DNA from: Dyella monticola
GTDB taxonomy: Bacteria > Pseudomonadota > Gammaproteobacteria > Xanthomonadales > Rhodanobacteraceae
Reading direction: 5' to 3'
NCBI RefSeq assembly: GCF_003363155.1
Contig: NZ_QRBE01000012.1
Span: 1-64,000, forward strand
DNA: 64,000 nucleotides
The number at the start of each line of letters is the position of its first letter. The stretch's first letter is position 1. The position numbers and the translations under genes were made by a program. The notes beneath the pieces are model-generated. The model did no database searches and was not told the origin of the DNA. It saw only the letters and a list, made by a program, of their open reading frames with translations. Of this stretch, positions 29,905-38,987 are shown piece by piece.

Positions 29905-32603
29905 CGGAGCTGCGCGCCACGGTCCGCCTGCAACTCAACCGCGCTTTTGATTTTCTTGCCGCGGCCGAACAGGTGCCCTATTTCGCCGCGCTCGGGCTCA
30001 GTCATGTCTATCTTTCGCCGATCGCCATGGCGCGCCCAGGTTCGATGCATGGTTACGACGTGCTCGACCCCATGATCGTGAATCCTGAACTGGGCGGCGA
30101 GCCTGCGCTCGCCACCTTGGTGCAAACCCTTCACACGCACGGCATGGGCGCGATTGTGGATATCGTGCCCAACCACATGGCAGCCGATGTCGCCAATCCG
30201 TGGTGGAACGACGTGCTGGCGATGGGCCGCGCGAGCCGCTTTTCGCATTACTTCGATATCGAGTGGAACGCGCCGGATACGGAAGGCAAATTGTGGCTGC
30301 CGATGCTCGCCGTGCCGCTGGAACAAGCCCTGGCGCGCGGCGACATGAAAGTGGAGCGGCACGTCGGCGGCACCACCATCGCGTTGAATGTCGCGGGCAC
30401 CAAACTGCCAACCTCCGAGCACAGCCTGCGCTTGCTATTCGACCTTGCCGGCCAGGCGTTGCCGCGCTTCAAAGCGGCCGCCGATGCCATCGACGCCGTG
30501 CGGCTCGCGATGCAGAACGAAGCCGGTCGCGAGCATATCGATCGCGTAATCGCGCAACTGCATGTCGACAAAGCGTTGATGCGCCGCTTTCTCGACCTGC
30601 AACACTACCGTCTCGCATGGTGGCGAAGCAGCGGCCAGGTGGTCAACTATCGCCGGTTCTTCGATATCGATTCGCTGGTCGCCCTGGCGATGGAGCGGGA
30701 CGATGTTTTCGATGCCGTGCATGCGCTGCCGTTGCGACTGATCCGCGAAGGCATGATCGACGGTTTGCGCATCGATCACATCGATGGCCTCACCCAGCCA
30801 CGCGAGTATCTGCGCAAGCTGCGCCTTCGCGCGGACCGTGCAGCACGCATCGATCCGCGCCAGATCGCCAGGCGCATCACGCTGCACGTGGAAAAGATCC
30901 TCGCGCACGATGAAACGCTGCACCACGATTGGCCGGTAGAGGGCACCACCGGCTATGACTTCATGAACCAGGTCGGCGCCCTGCAACACGACCCGCAAGG
31001 CCATGCCGAACTGGCCAAGGCGTGGACCGCATTGACCGGACGCTCCAGGCAATTCGATGACGAAGAACGCGAAGCGCGGCGAAGCCTCCTGGCCTCAAGC
31101 CTTGCCACCGATCTGGCCCGTTGCGTACGTGCGTTCGAGCGTTATGTCAGCGATACCCCCGAACGCGGCGACATCACGCCGTTGGCATTGCAGCGCTCAT
31201 TGCAGGAAATCCTTGAGCGCATGCCGGTATATCGAACGTATCTAGGCACAGGGAGCGCGAGCGATCAGGACCGGCACACACTGGAGCATGCGTTCGAACG
31301 CGCGATGAAAGACGGCAACCCCGATCATGCCGCTTATCGCGCCTATCTTCGTCGCTACCTGCTGGAGACCAAGGCGCGGTGGCTCAATACGCTCTCGCAG
31401 CGGCGACATTTGCAAACCGCGCGACGCCTGTTCGAGCAGCTATCCACCACCTTGAACGCGAAGGCTGTGGAAGATACCGCCTTCTATCGCTACGGCGTGC
31501 TGCTGTCGCGCAACGAAGTAGGAAGCGATCCGCGCGTGTTTTCACTCAGTCCGCGACGCTTTCACGCGATCATGCAGCAGCGTGCGGAAACATGGCCGCG
31601 CTCGCTGCTGGCCACCGCCACGCACGACCACAAGCGCGGCGAAGACATTCGCGCAAGGCTCGCGGTGCTCAGCGAACGCGCACCCTGGTTCGTGGATCAA
31701 GCCAGCCAGTGGGTGACCGAACTCGAAGGCCCCAGCAGGCCATCGAGGCGCGCGCTGTGGATGTTGTTTCAGACCGTGCTAGCGGCGTGGCCGCTTGGCT
31801 TGGACAGCGGCGATACCCAAGCGATGAGTGCGTTCGCCGAACGCGTGGAGCAGTGGCTGTTGAAAGCCGAACGCGAAGCCAAGCTGCAAACACGCTGGAC
31901 CACGCCGCATCCCGCTTACGAGGACGCCTGCAAAGCGGCCGCCCGCGATGTACTGCTTTCTCCCCAATACCAAACACTTCACCGCAACATCCAGCACGCC
32001 GCGCGCAGCCTCGATGCACCCGGTGCACTCAACGGCCTTGCTGCGGTAACGCTTCGCCTGACCGTGCCAGGCGTGCCTGATCTCTACCAAGGCACGGACT
32101 ATTGGGATCAGTCGCTGGTGGACCCGGACAATCGCCGCCCGGTGGATTACCAAGCCCGCAAAGCCACCTACGATGGCAATTTGTTGCCCGCGCAGCTTCT
32201 TTCGGACTATCGCAGCGGAGTGATCAAACAACATCTCATTCACCGCCTGCTGCGCGCGCGCCGGCGCTGGCCGGAGATGTTCGTGCATGGCAGTTATGAT
32301 CCGCAGGACACCATGGGTCCGCGCGCGGACAACATCATCGCCTTCGTGCGACGCTTCCAGTCCCATCAGCTGCTGGTGGCTGTACCGCGCCTGTGCGCGA
32401 CGGGCATCACGGAAGACATTCCGTTGGCAAACAAGGATTTCTGGGGCGATACCGCTGTCACCTGCGCCTACGATGACGGCGTCTGCACTTTCACTGATTT
32501 ATTTACCCATCGTACGCATCAGGCCAGCGCCCAGGGCCTGTCCGCGCGAGCGCTTTTTTCCGAATGGCCCGTCGCCGTACTGATTTCCGAGTCCAGCCCA
32601 TGA
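29901..32603 (+). CDS. treY: Malto-oligosyltrehalose synthase
   Basis: 900 residues, the usual length range for TreY. GH13 signatures: YFAALGLSHVYLSPIAMARPGSMHGYDVLDP at the N-terminus, AIVDIVPNHMAAD, GLRIDHIDGLTQPREYL, GTTGYDFMNQVGALQ and the late DLYQGTDYWDQSLVDPDNRRPVD. It isomerises the reducing-end alpha-1,4 bond of a maltooligosaccharide to alpha,alpha-1,1, and TreZ then cuts off trehalose. Its start overlaps malQ and its stop overlaps the DUF2934 gene, both in ATGA. Confidence 0.95.
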   Translation: MTELRATVRLQLNRAFDFLAAAEQVPYFAALGLSHVYLSPIAMARPGSMHGYDVLDPMIVNPELGGEPALATLVQTLHTHGMGAIVDIVPNHMAADVANPWWNDVLAMGRASRFSHYFDIEWNAPDTEGKLWLPMLAVPLEQALARGDMKVERHVGGTTIALNVAGTKLPTSEHSLRLLFDLAGQALPRFKAAADAIDAVRLAMQNEAGREHIDRVIAQLHVDKALMRRFLDLQHYRLAWWRSSGQVVNYRRFFDIDSLVALAMERDDVFDAVHALPLRLIREGMIDGLRIDHIDGLTQPREYLRKLRLRADRAARIDPRQIARRITLHVEKILAHDETLHHDWPVEGTTGYDFMNQVGALQHDPQGHAELAKAWTALTGRSRQFDDEEREARRSLLASSLATDLARCVRAFERYVSDTPERGDITPLALQRSLQEILERMPVYRTYLGTGSASDQDRHTLEHAFERAMKDGNPDHAAYRAYLRRYLLETKARWLNTLSQRRHLQTARRLFEQLSTTLNAKAVEDTAFYRYGVLLSRNEVGSDPRVFSLSPRRFHAIMQQRAETWPRSLLATATHDHKRGEDIRARLAVLSERAPWFVDQASQWVTELEGPSRPSRRALWMLFQTVLAAWPLGLDSGDTQAMSAFAERVEQWLLKAEREAKLQTRWTTPHPAYEDACKAAARDVLLSPQYQTLHRNIQHAARSLDAPGALNGLAAVTLRLTVPGVPDLYQGTDYWDQSLVDPDNRRPVDYQARKATYDGNLLPAQLLSDYRSGVIKQHLIHRLLRARRRWPEMFVHGSYDPQDTMGPRADNIIAFVRRFQSHQLLVAVPRLCATGITEDIPLANKDFWGDTAVTCAYDDGVCTFTDLFTHRTHQASAQGLSARALFSEWPVAVLISESSP

Positions 32604-32794
32604 AAACACGCTCCCCCGCTGAACGGCACGCTCGCATCAGCGAAATTGCCCACAGCATCTGGGAATCGGAAGGGCGCCCTTCCGGCCAATCGCTTCGTCA
32701 TTGGTGTATGGCGGAAAAACTGGTATTGGCCGAAGAGAGACACGCCGCCCAGCGCAACGAAAAACAGCATGCAGGCAAGAAGTCGACCGAATGA
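32600..32794 (+). CDS. DUF2934 small protein
   Basis: 64 residues; the ATG at 32600 overlaps the treY stop (ATGA). The segment RISEIAHSIWESEGRPSG followed by LRHWCMAEKLV matches the DUF2934 family (usual pattern: I-x3-AY-x-IWE-x-EGRP-x-G-x3-HW-x2-A). The rest is Lys/Gln-rich. Function is unknown, but homologues often sit in glycogen/trehalose and other carbohydrate clusters. Tight coupling to treY suggests it is co-expressed with the pathway and may be a small accessory protein. No signal or membrane segment. Confidence 0.8.
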   Translation: MKTRSPAERHARISEIAHSIWESEGRPSGQSLRHWCMAEKLVLAEERHAAQRNEKQHAGKKSTE

Positions 32795-32813
32795 TGGGGA
32801 GCAAGGAGTGAGA

Positions 32814-32918
32814 ATGCCACCCGGATGCTCGCAAAAAAGCGTAGACCGCGCTCGCTGGCAAAACGATGCCGGCCGCGCACGATGCTTTTATCAGGTACCC
32901 AGTGGTCGCCAGCGATGA
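32814..32918 (+). CDS. Candidate 34-residue ORF translationally coupled to glgX
   Basis: An AAGGAG at 32803-32808 stands 5 nt before an ATG at 32814. The frame runs 34 codons (starting MPPGCSQKSV) and its TGA at 32916-32918 overlaps the glgX ATG at 32915. The glgX start itself lacks a Shine-Dalgarno, so ribosomes ending here could reinitiate on glgX. The peptide has no recognisable domain. It may matter only as a coupling leader. Support is the site geometry alone. Confidence 0.45.
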   Translation: MPPGCSQKSVDRARWQNDAGRARCFYQVPSGRQR

Positions 32919-35068
32919 ACGTCGCGAGCGAACCGTTCCGACTGCATCGCGGCGCGGAAGCAACCACCCACAGCGCAAGCCTGCGCGAAGGATTGCCCTT
33001 TCCCCTCGGCGCCACCTGGGACGGGCTGGGCGTCAACTTTGCGCTTTTTTCCGCGCACGCCACATCGGTGGAGCTTTGCCTGTTTGATGAAGAAGGGCGC
33101 GAAACCGAACGCATTACGCTGCCCGAATACACCGATGAAATCTGGCATGGATATTTGCCTGACGTGAGACCGGGCCAGCTCTATGGTTATCGCGTGCATG
33201 GCCCTTACGATCCCAAAGCGGGCCACCGCTTCAACCCGAACAAACTGCTGCTCGATCCGTACGCCAAACAGATTATCGGCGAGCTTATTTGGCACGATGC
33301 ACTATTTGGTTACACGATTGGCCATCCCGATTGCGACCTCAGTTTCGATGAGCGCGACAGCGCGCCCTACATGCCCAAGTCGCGCGTGATCGATCCTGCG
33401 TTCACGTGGGGTAACCACTATTGGCCTGGCGTGGCATGGGACCGCACCGTCATCTACGAAGCGCATGTGCGCGGCTACACCATGTTGCATCCGCAGGTGC
33501 CCGAATCCTTGCGCGGCACCTTTGCAGGTCTGGCGCAACAACCGGTGGTCGACTATATCCGCTCGCTTGGCGTCACCTCGGTGGAGCTGATGCCCATTCA
33601 CGCATTTATCGACGACAAGCACCTGCTCAGCGTGGGACTGCGCAATTACTGGGGCTACAACACCATAGGCTTCTTCGCACCGCATCCGCGCTACATGGCC
33701 ACCCACACGGTGGCCGAGCTCAAGGAAATGGTCGCGCATCTGCACGATGCAGGCCTGGAGGTGATTCTGGATGTTGTCTACAACCACACGGCCGAGGGCA
33801 ATCATCTGGGCCCGACGTTGTCGCTGCGTGGCATCGACAACGCCACGTATTACCGTCTTGCCGACGACCGCCGGCTTTACATCAACGACACCGGCACCGG
33901 CAATACGCTCGATCTGAGCCACTCGCGCGTGCTGCAAATGGTGATGGATTCACTGCGCTATTGGGCCACTGAAATGCGCGTGGATGGCTTTCGCTTCGAC
34001 CTGGCCACCATTCTCGGGCGCGAATCGCACGGCTTCGATCAAGGCGGCGGATTTCTCGATGCCTGCCGGCAAGACCCTGTGCTCGGCCGCGTCAAGCTGA
34101 TTGCCGAACCGTGGGATATCGGCCCCGGCGGGTATCAGGCCGGCAAGTTCTCGCCAGGCTGGGCCGAATGGAACGATCGATTCCGCGATGCCACGCGCGC
34201 ATTCTGGCGCGGCGACGAAGGTCGCTTGCCTGACTTCGCCACGCGTCTCACCGGCTCGGCCGATTTGTTCGACCAGCGCGGGCGAAGGCCGAATGCATCG
34301 ATCAACTTTGTCACCGCACACGACGGTTTCACCTTGCACGATCTGGTGAGCTACAACAACAAGCACAACGAAGCCAATCGCGAGAACAATCGCGACGGCA
34401 CCGACAACAACCTGAGCTGGAATCACGGCGAGGAAGGCTACACGGACAACCCGGAGATCCTCGCCCTACGCCAACGGCAGATGCGCAACATGCTCGCCAC
34501 ACTGCTGCTTTCGCAAGGCACGCCGATGTTGCTGGCCGGCGATGAGTTTGCCCGCACGCAAGGCGGTAACAACAACGCCTACTGCCAGGACAACAACGTC
34601 ACGTGGCTGGATTGGCCGGCTGCCGGCGAGCAACGCCAACTCACCGATTTCGTGCGTCGCCTCACGCGCCTGCGCCGCGACTATCCGCTGTTGCGTCGCA
34701 GCCGTTTTCTGCGTGGCCTGGTGGATGAAGAATCGGGCGTGCGCGAAGTCACCTGGCTGACCTGCGATGGCCACGAATTCACTGAGGAGCAATGGCAAAA
34801 CCCACATGAACGCTGTCTGGGCATGCTGCTCGATGGCCGCGCGAAACCCACCGGCATCAAGCGCCCCGGCGTCGACAACACCTTGCTTCTGCTCATCAAC
34901 GGTCAATTCGAAGATGTTGAATTCGTATTGCCGGATGCGGCCGGCAAGCCCGAATGGCGGCTGCTGGTCAATACGGCACGCGAAGCGCCAGTGATCGGCG
35001 AAAAGCACGTCACCTTGCGTGCGCGTTCGCTTGCGCTTTATCGGGCGCGGCCTATGAAACAGCGATGA
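32915..35068 (+). CDS. glgX: Glycogen debranching enzyme (isoamylase type)
   Basis: 717 residues from the ATG at 32915; open frame continues upstream to 32825 but the family begins around GLPFPLGATWDGLGVNFALFS, and the ATGA overlap with the small upstream frame favours 32915. CBM48 first, then GH13: DVVYNHTAEGN, VDGFRFDLATILGR (nucleophile Asp), LIAEPWDIGPGGYQ (acid/base Glu) and NFVTAHDGFTL. It hydrolyses alpha-1,6 branches of glycogen left by phosphorylase and delivers linear maltooligosaccharides to MalQ and TreY. Last gene of the run; a REP-like hairpin follows 46 bp later. Confidence 0.94.
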   Translation: MNVASEPFRLHRGAEATTHSASLREGLPFPLGATWDGLGVNFALFSAHATSVELCLFDEEGRETERITLPEYTDEIWHGYLPDVRPGQLYGYRVHGPYDPKAGHRFNPNKLLLDPYAKQIIGELIWHDALFGYTIGHPDCDLSFDERDSAPYMPKSRVIDPAFTWGNHYWPGVAWDRTVIYEAHVRGYTMLHPQVPESLRGTFAGLAQQPVVDYIRSLGVTSVELMPIHAFIDDKHLLSVGLRNYWGYNTIGFFAPHPRYMATHTVAELKEMVAHLHDAGLEVILDVVYNHTAEGNHLGPTLSLRGIDNATYYRLADDRRLYINDTGTGNTLDLSHSRVLQMVMDSLRYWATEMRVDGFRFDLATILGRESHGFDQGGGFLDACRQDPVLGRVKLIAEPWDIGPGGYQAGKFSPGWAEWNDRFRDATRAFWRGDEGRLPDFATRLTGSADLFDQRGRRPNASINFVTAHDGFTLHDLVSYNNKHNEANRENNRDGTDNNLSWNHGEEGYTDNPEILALRQRQMRNMLATLLLSQGTPMLLAGDEFARTQGGNNNAYCQDNNVTWLDWPAAGEQRQLTDFVRRLTRLRRDYPLLRRSRFLRGLVDEESGVREVTWLTCDGHEFTEEQWQNPHERCLGMLLDGRAKPTGIKRPGVDNTLLLLINGQFEDVEFVLPDAAGKPEWRLLVNTAREAPVIGEKHVTLRARSLALYRARPMKQR

Positions 35069-35113
35069 TGGGTGCCAATGACCTGCATGTCGCAGACTCA
35101 TGGCACCTGCCGG

Positions 35114-35143
35114 GTGTCATTCCGGCGAAGGCCGCAATGACAC
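35114..35143. repeat. REP-like palindrome
   Basis: GTGTCATT and AATGACAC flank a CCGGCGAAGGCCGC core, giving a stem-loop. The core is the same TCATTCCGGCGAAGGCCG word seen in the REP doublet at 57507-57625, so it belongs to the same repeat family. It could also protect or end the glgX transcript; there is no T tract. Confidence 0.65.
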
Positions 35144-35174
35144 CGAGGCGAGAACGAGACCCTCCTGGCGATTT

Positions 35175-36011
35175 ATGCTCAATTCCCTGCGCGCCGCCTT
35201 CCATCGCGCGATGACCGGCTTTAATGAAGACGAACTCTTCACGCACGCCGCCGCGATCGCCTATTACTCAGCGTTGTCGATGGCGCCGATCATCGTGCTC
35301 ACGCTCTGGATACTCTCTTTGCTGCGTGCCCAGTGGCAGGCTCAGCTCGACCAGACGCTCACCGCCATGATGGGCGATAAAGCCGCGCAGGCAGTCATCC
35401 TCATTGTCAACAACGCAAAATCGCGGCCCAAGCTCGGCAATATTGCGGGGGTCCTCGGCCTGGTCGTCACGCTGTTCAGCGCATCGGCCGTCTTTGCGCA
35501 GCTGCAAGGAACGCTCAACCGCATCTGGCATGTGGAAGACTCCTCGCGTAACGTCATCGGCCTTTGGCTCAAGGCGCGCGCGCGTGCGTTCGGCCTGGTG
35601 ATCGGCATCGCCTTTCTGATGATCATCTCCTTCGCGGTCAGCGCGCTGATCCACCTGATGATTCCCTACGGCTCGGTGGCGTGGTCGATAGTGGAGTACG
35701 TGGTGTCGCTGGCGTTGTTCGTGGTGGCCTTCGGTGCGATGTATCGCGTCCTGCCGGATACGGATATCACCTGGTCGGACGCAACGCGCGGCGCCTTGCT
35801 CACCACCGTGCTGTTCATCCTGGGCAAGTTCGCCATCGAGACGTACATCGGATACGTGAGTATCGGCGGCGCCTATGGCCCTGCTGGCGCACTGGTGGTG
35901 ATGCTGACGTGGGTGTATTACGCGTCGTTCGTGGTGCTGCTGGGCGCCGAACTTACGCATGGTTTGGCCACAGCTCGGCAGCAAGCGCCGCGCAAGCCCC
36001 GCGCGACGTGA
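35175..36011 (+). CDS. YihY/BrkB-family inner membrane protein
   Basis: 278 residues from the ATG at 35175. Family features: FTHAAAIAYYSALSMAPIIVL in the first membrane segment, FSASAVFAQLQGTLNRIWHVE, and the late GALLTTVLFILGKFAIETYIG and YGPAGALVVMLTWVYYASFVVLLGAEL. Six membrane segments are expected. The family was once called ribonuclease BN by error; its true function (transport or envelope integrity) is unsettled. The frame extends 25 codons upstream through the REP-like element, which argues for the internal ATG. Confidence 0.88.
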   Translation: MLNSLRAAFHRAMTGFNEDELFTHAAAIAYYSALSMAPIIVLTLWILSLLRAQWQAQLDQTLTAMMGDKAAQAVILIVNNAKSRPKLGNIAGVLGLVVTLFSASAVFAQLQGTLNRIWHVEDSSRNVIGLWLKARARAFGLVIGIAFLMIISFAVSALIHLMIPYGSVAWSIVEYVVSLALFVVAFGAMYRVLPDTDITWSDATRGALLTTVLFILGKFAIETYIGYVSIGGAYGPAGALVVMLTWVYYASFVVLLGAELTHGLATARQQAPRKPRAT

Positions 36012-36163
36012 TGGTCTCCTCGCATTCTTGGCGCAGCGCCGCTGCCTCAAGCCCTGGACGTGAAGCCTATCCTGACATTACGTGTGCACTGCGTTGAGAT
36101 GGACAGTGCCATAGTCGCCCGCATTCCTCGTTTCCACCACGCGGCCTCGGGTCAAGGTAAGGC

Positions 36164-36316
36164 ATGTCGCTGATACTGATCATCATCTTGCTGATCATCC
36201 TGTTCGGCGCACTGCCTACCTGGCCGTACAGTCGAAGCTGGGGTTACTACCCGTTTGGTGGCGTGGGCCTGGTGGTGGTAATCGTTATCGTTTTGTTGTT
36301 GCTTGGCATTCTTTGA
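36164..36316 (+). CDS. DUF3309 small membrane protein
   Basis: 50 residues. The ATG at 36164 has AAGG shortly upstream. Two hydrophobic segments (MSLILIIILLIILF and GLVVVIVIVLLLLGIL) flank the conserved GALPTWPYSRSWGYYPFGG block that defines DUF3309. Function is unknown; the family is widespread in soil proteobacteria, often next to stress genes, as here. Likely an inner-membrane hairpin protein. Confidence 0.88.
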   Translation: MSLILIIILLIILFGALPTWPYSRSWGYYPFGGVGLVVVIVIVLLLLGIL

Positions 36317-36368
36317 GGCAATGGCTGCCTGGACGGAGCCCTTTGTGTAACGGACAAGAATTAGAACA

Positions 36369-36893
36369 ATGAAAGCTTCCGTCTACTGCATGACCCATAC
36401 CCTCGAGCAAACCGAAGCCATCGTCGCCGATCTGAAGCGCGCTGGTTTCGGCCGTCAGGATGTTTCGGCCCTGCTGCCGGACCTGCGCGGCACCCGCGAT
36501 TTCGCCTACGAACACGATACCAAGGCTCCGGAAGGCGCTACCGCCGGTGGCGTGGCCGGGCTCGGTGCTGGCGCTGCGCTAGGATGGTTGGCCGGCATCG
36601 GCGCGCTCGCCATTCCCGGCATGGGTTCGTTCATCGCCGCAGGTCCCGTGATGAGCGCCTTGAGCGGCGCCGCATTGGGCACCACGGCCGGTGGCATTGC
36701 CGGTGCACTAGTCGGTGCTGGCATGCCCGAATTCGAAGCGCGGCGCTTCGACGGCAAGATCCGGCAAGGCGGCATGCTCATTTCCGTGCATGTGGAGAGC
36801 GCCAATCAACGCAAGGCGGCACGCGGCATCTTCGAACAGCATCATGCGGAAGACATCACCACCGGCACTGAAGCTCATGCGTCGACCCGATGA
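36369..36893 (+). CDS. Glycine-zipper general-stress-like protein
   Basis: 174 residues. An N-terminal ferredoxin-like segment (KASVYCMTHTLEQTEAIVADLKRAGF..DVSALLPD, residues 2-45) resembles the YflT/general-stress-17M fold. A central hydrophobic glycine-zipper region follows (about 55-120; GGVAGLGAGAALGWLAG, GTTAGGIAGALVGAG), then a soluble segment ending LISVHVESANQRKAARGIFEQH. Likely membrane-associated. Homologues are linked with osmotic and general stress, role unproven. The end overlaps the following kinase gene if its first ATG is used. Confidence 0.7.
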   Translation: MKASVYCMTHTLEQTEAIVADLKRAGFGRQDVSALLPDLRGTRDFAYEHDTKAPEGATAGGVAGLGAGAALGWLAGIGALAIPGMGSFIAAGPVMSALSGAALGTTAGGIAGALVGAGMPEFEARRFDGKIRQGGMLISVHVESANQRKAARGIFEQHHAEDITTGTEAHASTR

Positions 36894-38385
36894 TCTCATG
36901 GCATTACACCGGCGCTCGATCGCAGCCGCGCTGCACAGAACGGTACGTGTATTGATGCCGGGCACACCGCGGCATGCAGGCTCGCTGCCAGTCGATGCAG
37001 CCACCGAAAAGCCCCTCCTGCTGCGCGAACGCTTGCGCACGGCATTGACGCCCCAGCGCCTGATACTCAGCTCCGCCAGCCAACGCGAAAATCGCTTTCA
37101 ACACGCGGTGCGCGCGCGCATGGGCGTGCTTCCCCATTTCTTCGACACGATTGCAGCTGCGCCAGGGCTCACCGAGCAACTATGGCAACACACCCGCGGT
37201 GCCTATCTGGACAACCCCTTGCCGACGTTGTTCAAGGAACGTCTGTTCGTGCACCTGTCGCGCTTTTGCGAAGTGCGCTATTGCATCGTCCGGCATGCCG
37301 GTTTTCTGCTCGGCAAAGGCTATCCCGCCGGCGATGCATCCGCGGTGACGCACACCGTCGAGCAGGTCATCGCGCTGGTGAATCGCCCGGTGCCCAATGC
37401 AGCGCGGCTGGAGGTGTCGCTCGCGCGGTTGGAAGCGCACATGAAACCCGTACCGATTCCCGCACCGGGCACCTCGGATGAAGAAGATCTGTTCGACGCG
37501 CTGACGATCATATTCCTGGTCCCTGCCCGATCCGCGCAGGCGCGCGCTGCCGTGCGACGCGCCGTAGGCGACGGACATTTCGAATACATGTCGGCCTTGC
37601 TTGCCTTCATACGGACCGCGCATTACTGGACCGAGACACACCCGGATCTCACCTACGAAACGGACATGATCAAGCTCATGGCGCAGCGCCAGGACCTGGC
37701 GCGCGTGCTGCTCGATACGGCCGATGCAGAGTGGTTGCATACGGGCGATGCGTTGCGCGAAACGCTTACCGGCCAGCTTCAGGTGCTCAATACGGAACTG
37801 CAGCACCGCACGCGCAACTTGCTCAGTGTCATCCAGGTCATTTTCGAACGCACACGTTCCAAGCACACAGTGCTGGACGATTTCGCCGACATATTCGCTT
37901 CGCGCCTGCATGCCATCAGCCGCGTGCAAACGCATTTGTCGCGCCTGGTGCGCGGCGACAAAGTCACCTTCGACGGACTGCTGCGCGCGGAATTGGCGGC
38001 ACATGCCGTATCCCATCAGCAGATTACGCTGGACGGCCCCGATGGCGTGCGCCTGCGCTCCAGCACGCTTCAGACCTTTGCACTGGCCATTCACGAGCTG
38101 GCCGTCAATGCTGTGAAATACGGCGCACTCTCCTGCTCCACCGCGCATCTTACCGTGCGCTGGAACGTGGAACACACCGACGACCCGTCGCCCATGCTGC
38201 ACGTGCATTGGCAGGAAACCGGCGTGACACTGCCCAGCTTGAGCGATACCTCGCAGCCCGGTTATGGCCGCGAGCTGATCGAGCATGCCCTGGTGTACCA
38301 GCTCAAGGCAAAAACGCATTACGAGCTGACGCCTGACGGCGTATGCTGCTCCATTGCCGTGCCGATCCTCACATGCCCGACATGA
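36877..38385 (+). CDS. HWE/HisKA_2-type sensor histidine kinase with CMD/AhpD-like N-terminal domain
   Basis: 502 residues from the ATG at 36877; 36898 is an alternative, both lacking a clear ribosome binding site. Residues 80-170 look like a carboxymuconolactone-decarboxylase/AhpD fold: E121, C131, Y135, C136 and H140 in KERLFVHLSRFCEVRYCIVRH have the spacing of that family. The kinase core follows: phosphoacceptor H310 in LQHRTRNLLSVIQ, N-box HELAVNAVKYGA (406-417) and PGYGRELIEHALVYQL (461-476), all typical of HWE/HisKA_2 kinases. No membrane segment, so a cytosolic sensor. The single-domain regulator 168 bp downstream is its likely partner. The CMD-like domain could sense peroxide or redox state (inference). 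Confidence 0.82.
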   Translation: MRRPDDLMALHRRSIAAALHRTVRVLMPGTPRHAGSLPVDAATEKPLLLRERLRTALTPQRLILSSASQRENRFQHAVRARMGVLPHFFDTIAAAPGLTEQLWQHTRGAYLDNPLPTLFKERLFVHLSRFCEVRYCIVRHAGFLLGKGYPAGDASAVTHTVEQVIALVNRPVPNAARLEVSLARLEAHMKPVPIPAPGTSDEEDLFDALTIIFLVPARSAQARAAVRRAVGDGHFEYMSALLAFIRTAHYWTETHPDLTYETDMIKLMAQRQDLARVLLDTADAEWLHTGDALRETLTGQLQVLNTELQHRTRNLLSVIQVIFERTRSKHTVLDDFADIFASRLHAISRVQTHLSRLVRGDKVTFDGLLRAELAAHAVSHQQITLDGPDGVRLRSSTLQTFALAIHELAVNAVKYGALSCSTAHLTVRWNVEHTDDPSPMLHVHWQETGVTLPSLSDTSQPGYGRELIEHALVYQLKAKTHYELTPDGVCCSIAVPILTCPT

Positions 38386-38553
38386 ATCGTCGGGTGTGCC
38401 CAGGCTGGATCAGGCGATAACAACCCTGCTTACGGGCTTGCTCCGAGCGTGTCTGTACACGCCATGTAGGCAAAGTGGCGAGTACACATAGACATCTTTC
38501 ATACATCGACGCCTTAAGGACATAGACGCCTTCAGGCAGGGGACAGACTGCAC

Positions 38554-38925
38554 ATGGCTTCTTATAGATTGAGCGGCAAATCGGTTCTTATGGTGGAAGA
38601 CGAATTCCTCATCGCGGACGCGCTGTGCTCCGCCTTCGAAATGGAAGACATGCGTGTAGTGGGCCCCTTCCCCAACGTCGCCAGCGCCATGGAAGCGCTC
38701 GACCAGGGCGCGCAAGCGGACGCAGCCGTACTCGATGTCAATTTGAACGGCGAACGCGTGTTTCCTCTCGCCGATCGCCTGATGGCCGATAACGTGCCGA
38801 TCGTACTCACCACCGGCTACGATGAAGATGCCATCCCACGCGACTATGCGCATCTGCAGCGTCTGCAGAAGCCGGTGCATCTGCGTGAGTTGTTCGGTTG
38901 TCTCGACTTGCTGGTCAGCAAGTAA
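38554..38925 (+). CDS. Single-domain response regulator
   Basis: 123 residues, receiver only: acidic pocket VEDE (14-17), phosphoacceptor D61 in AAVLDVNLNGE, Thr in VLTTGY and K106 in LQKPVH. No output domain. Receivers of this exact style (LMVEDEFLIADAL, DVNLNGE) usually follow HWE/HisKA_2 kinases, as here, and may act as phosphate sinks or relay proteins. Followed by a strong hairpin at 38941. Confidence 0.88.
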   Translation: MASYRLSGKSVLMVEDEFLIADALCSAFEMEDMRVVGPFPNVASAMEALDQGAQADAAVLDVNLNGERVFPLADRLMADNVPIVLTTGYDEDAIPRDYAHLQRLQKPVHLRELFGCLDLLVSK

Positions 38926-38940
38926 TCAAACCCGCTTTCC

Positions 38941-38974
38941 CGCCGCAGGCGCCCCCGATTTGGCGCCTGCGGCG
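38941..38974. terminator. Strong hairpin between convergent genes
   Basis: CGCCGCAGGCGCC (38941-38953) pairs perfectly with GGCGCCTGCGGCG (38962-38974) around an 8-nt loop. It stands 15 bp after the response regulator stop and 14 bp before the end of the convergent gene. Neither strand has a real T tract, so it may work as a bidirectional block or RNA-stabilising end. Confidence 0.6.
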
Positions 38975-38987
38975 ACGGCTCATGCGA

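Noticed and set aside
35114-35143. Reading the palindrome after glgX as a simple terminator
   Set aside because: It lacks a T tract and shares its core with the REP doublet, so it is listed as a REP-like repeat.
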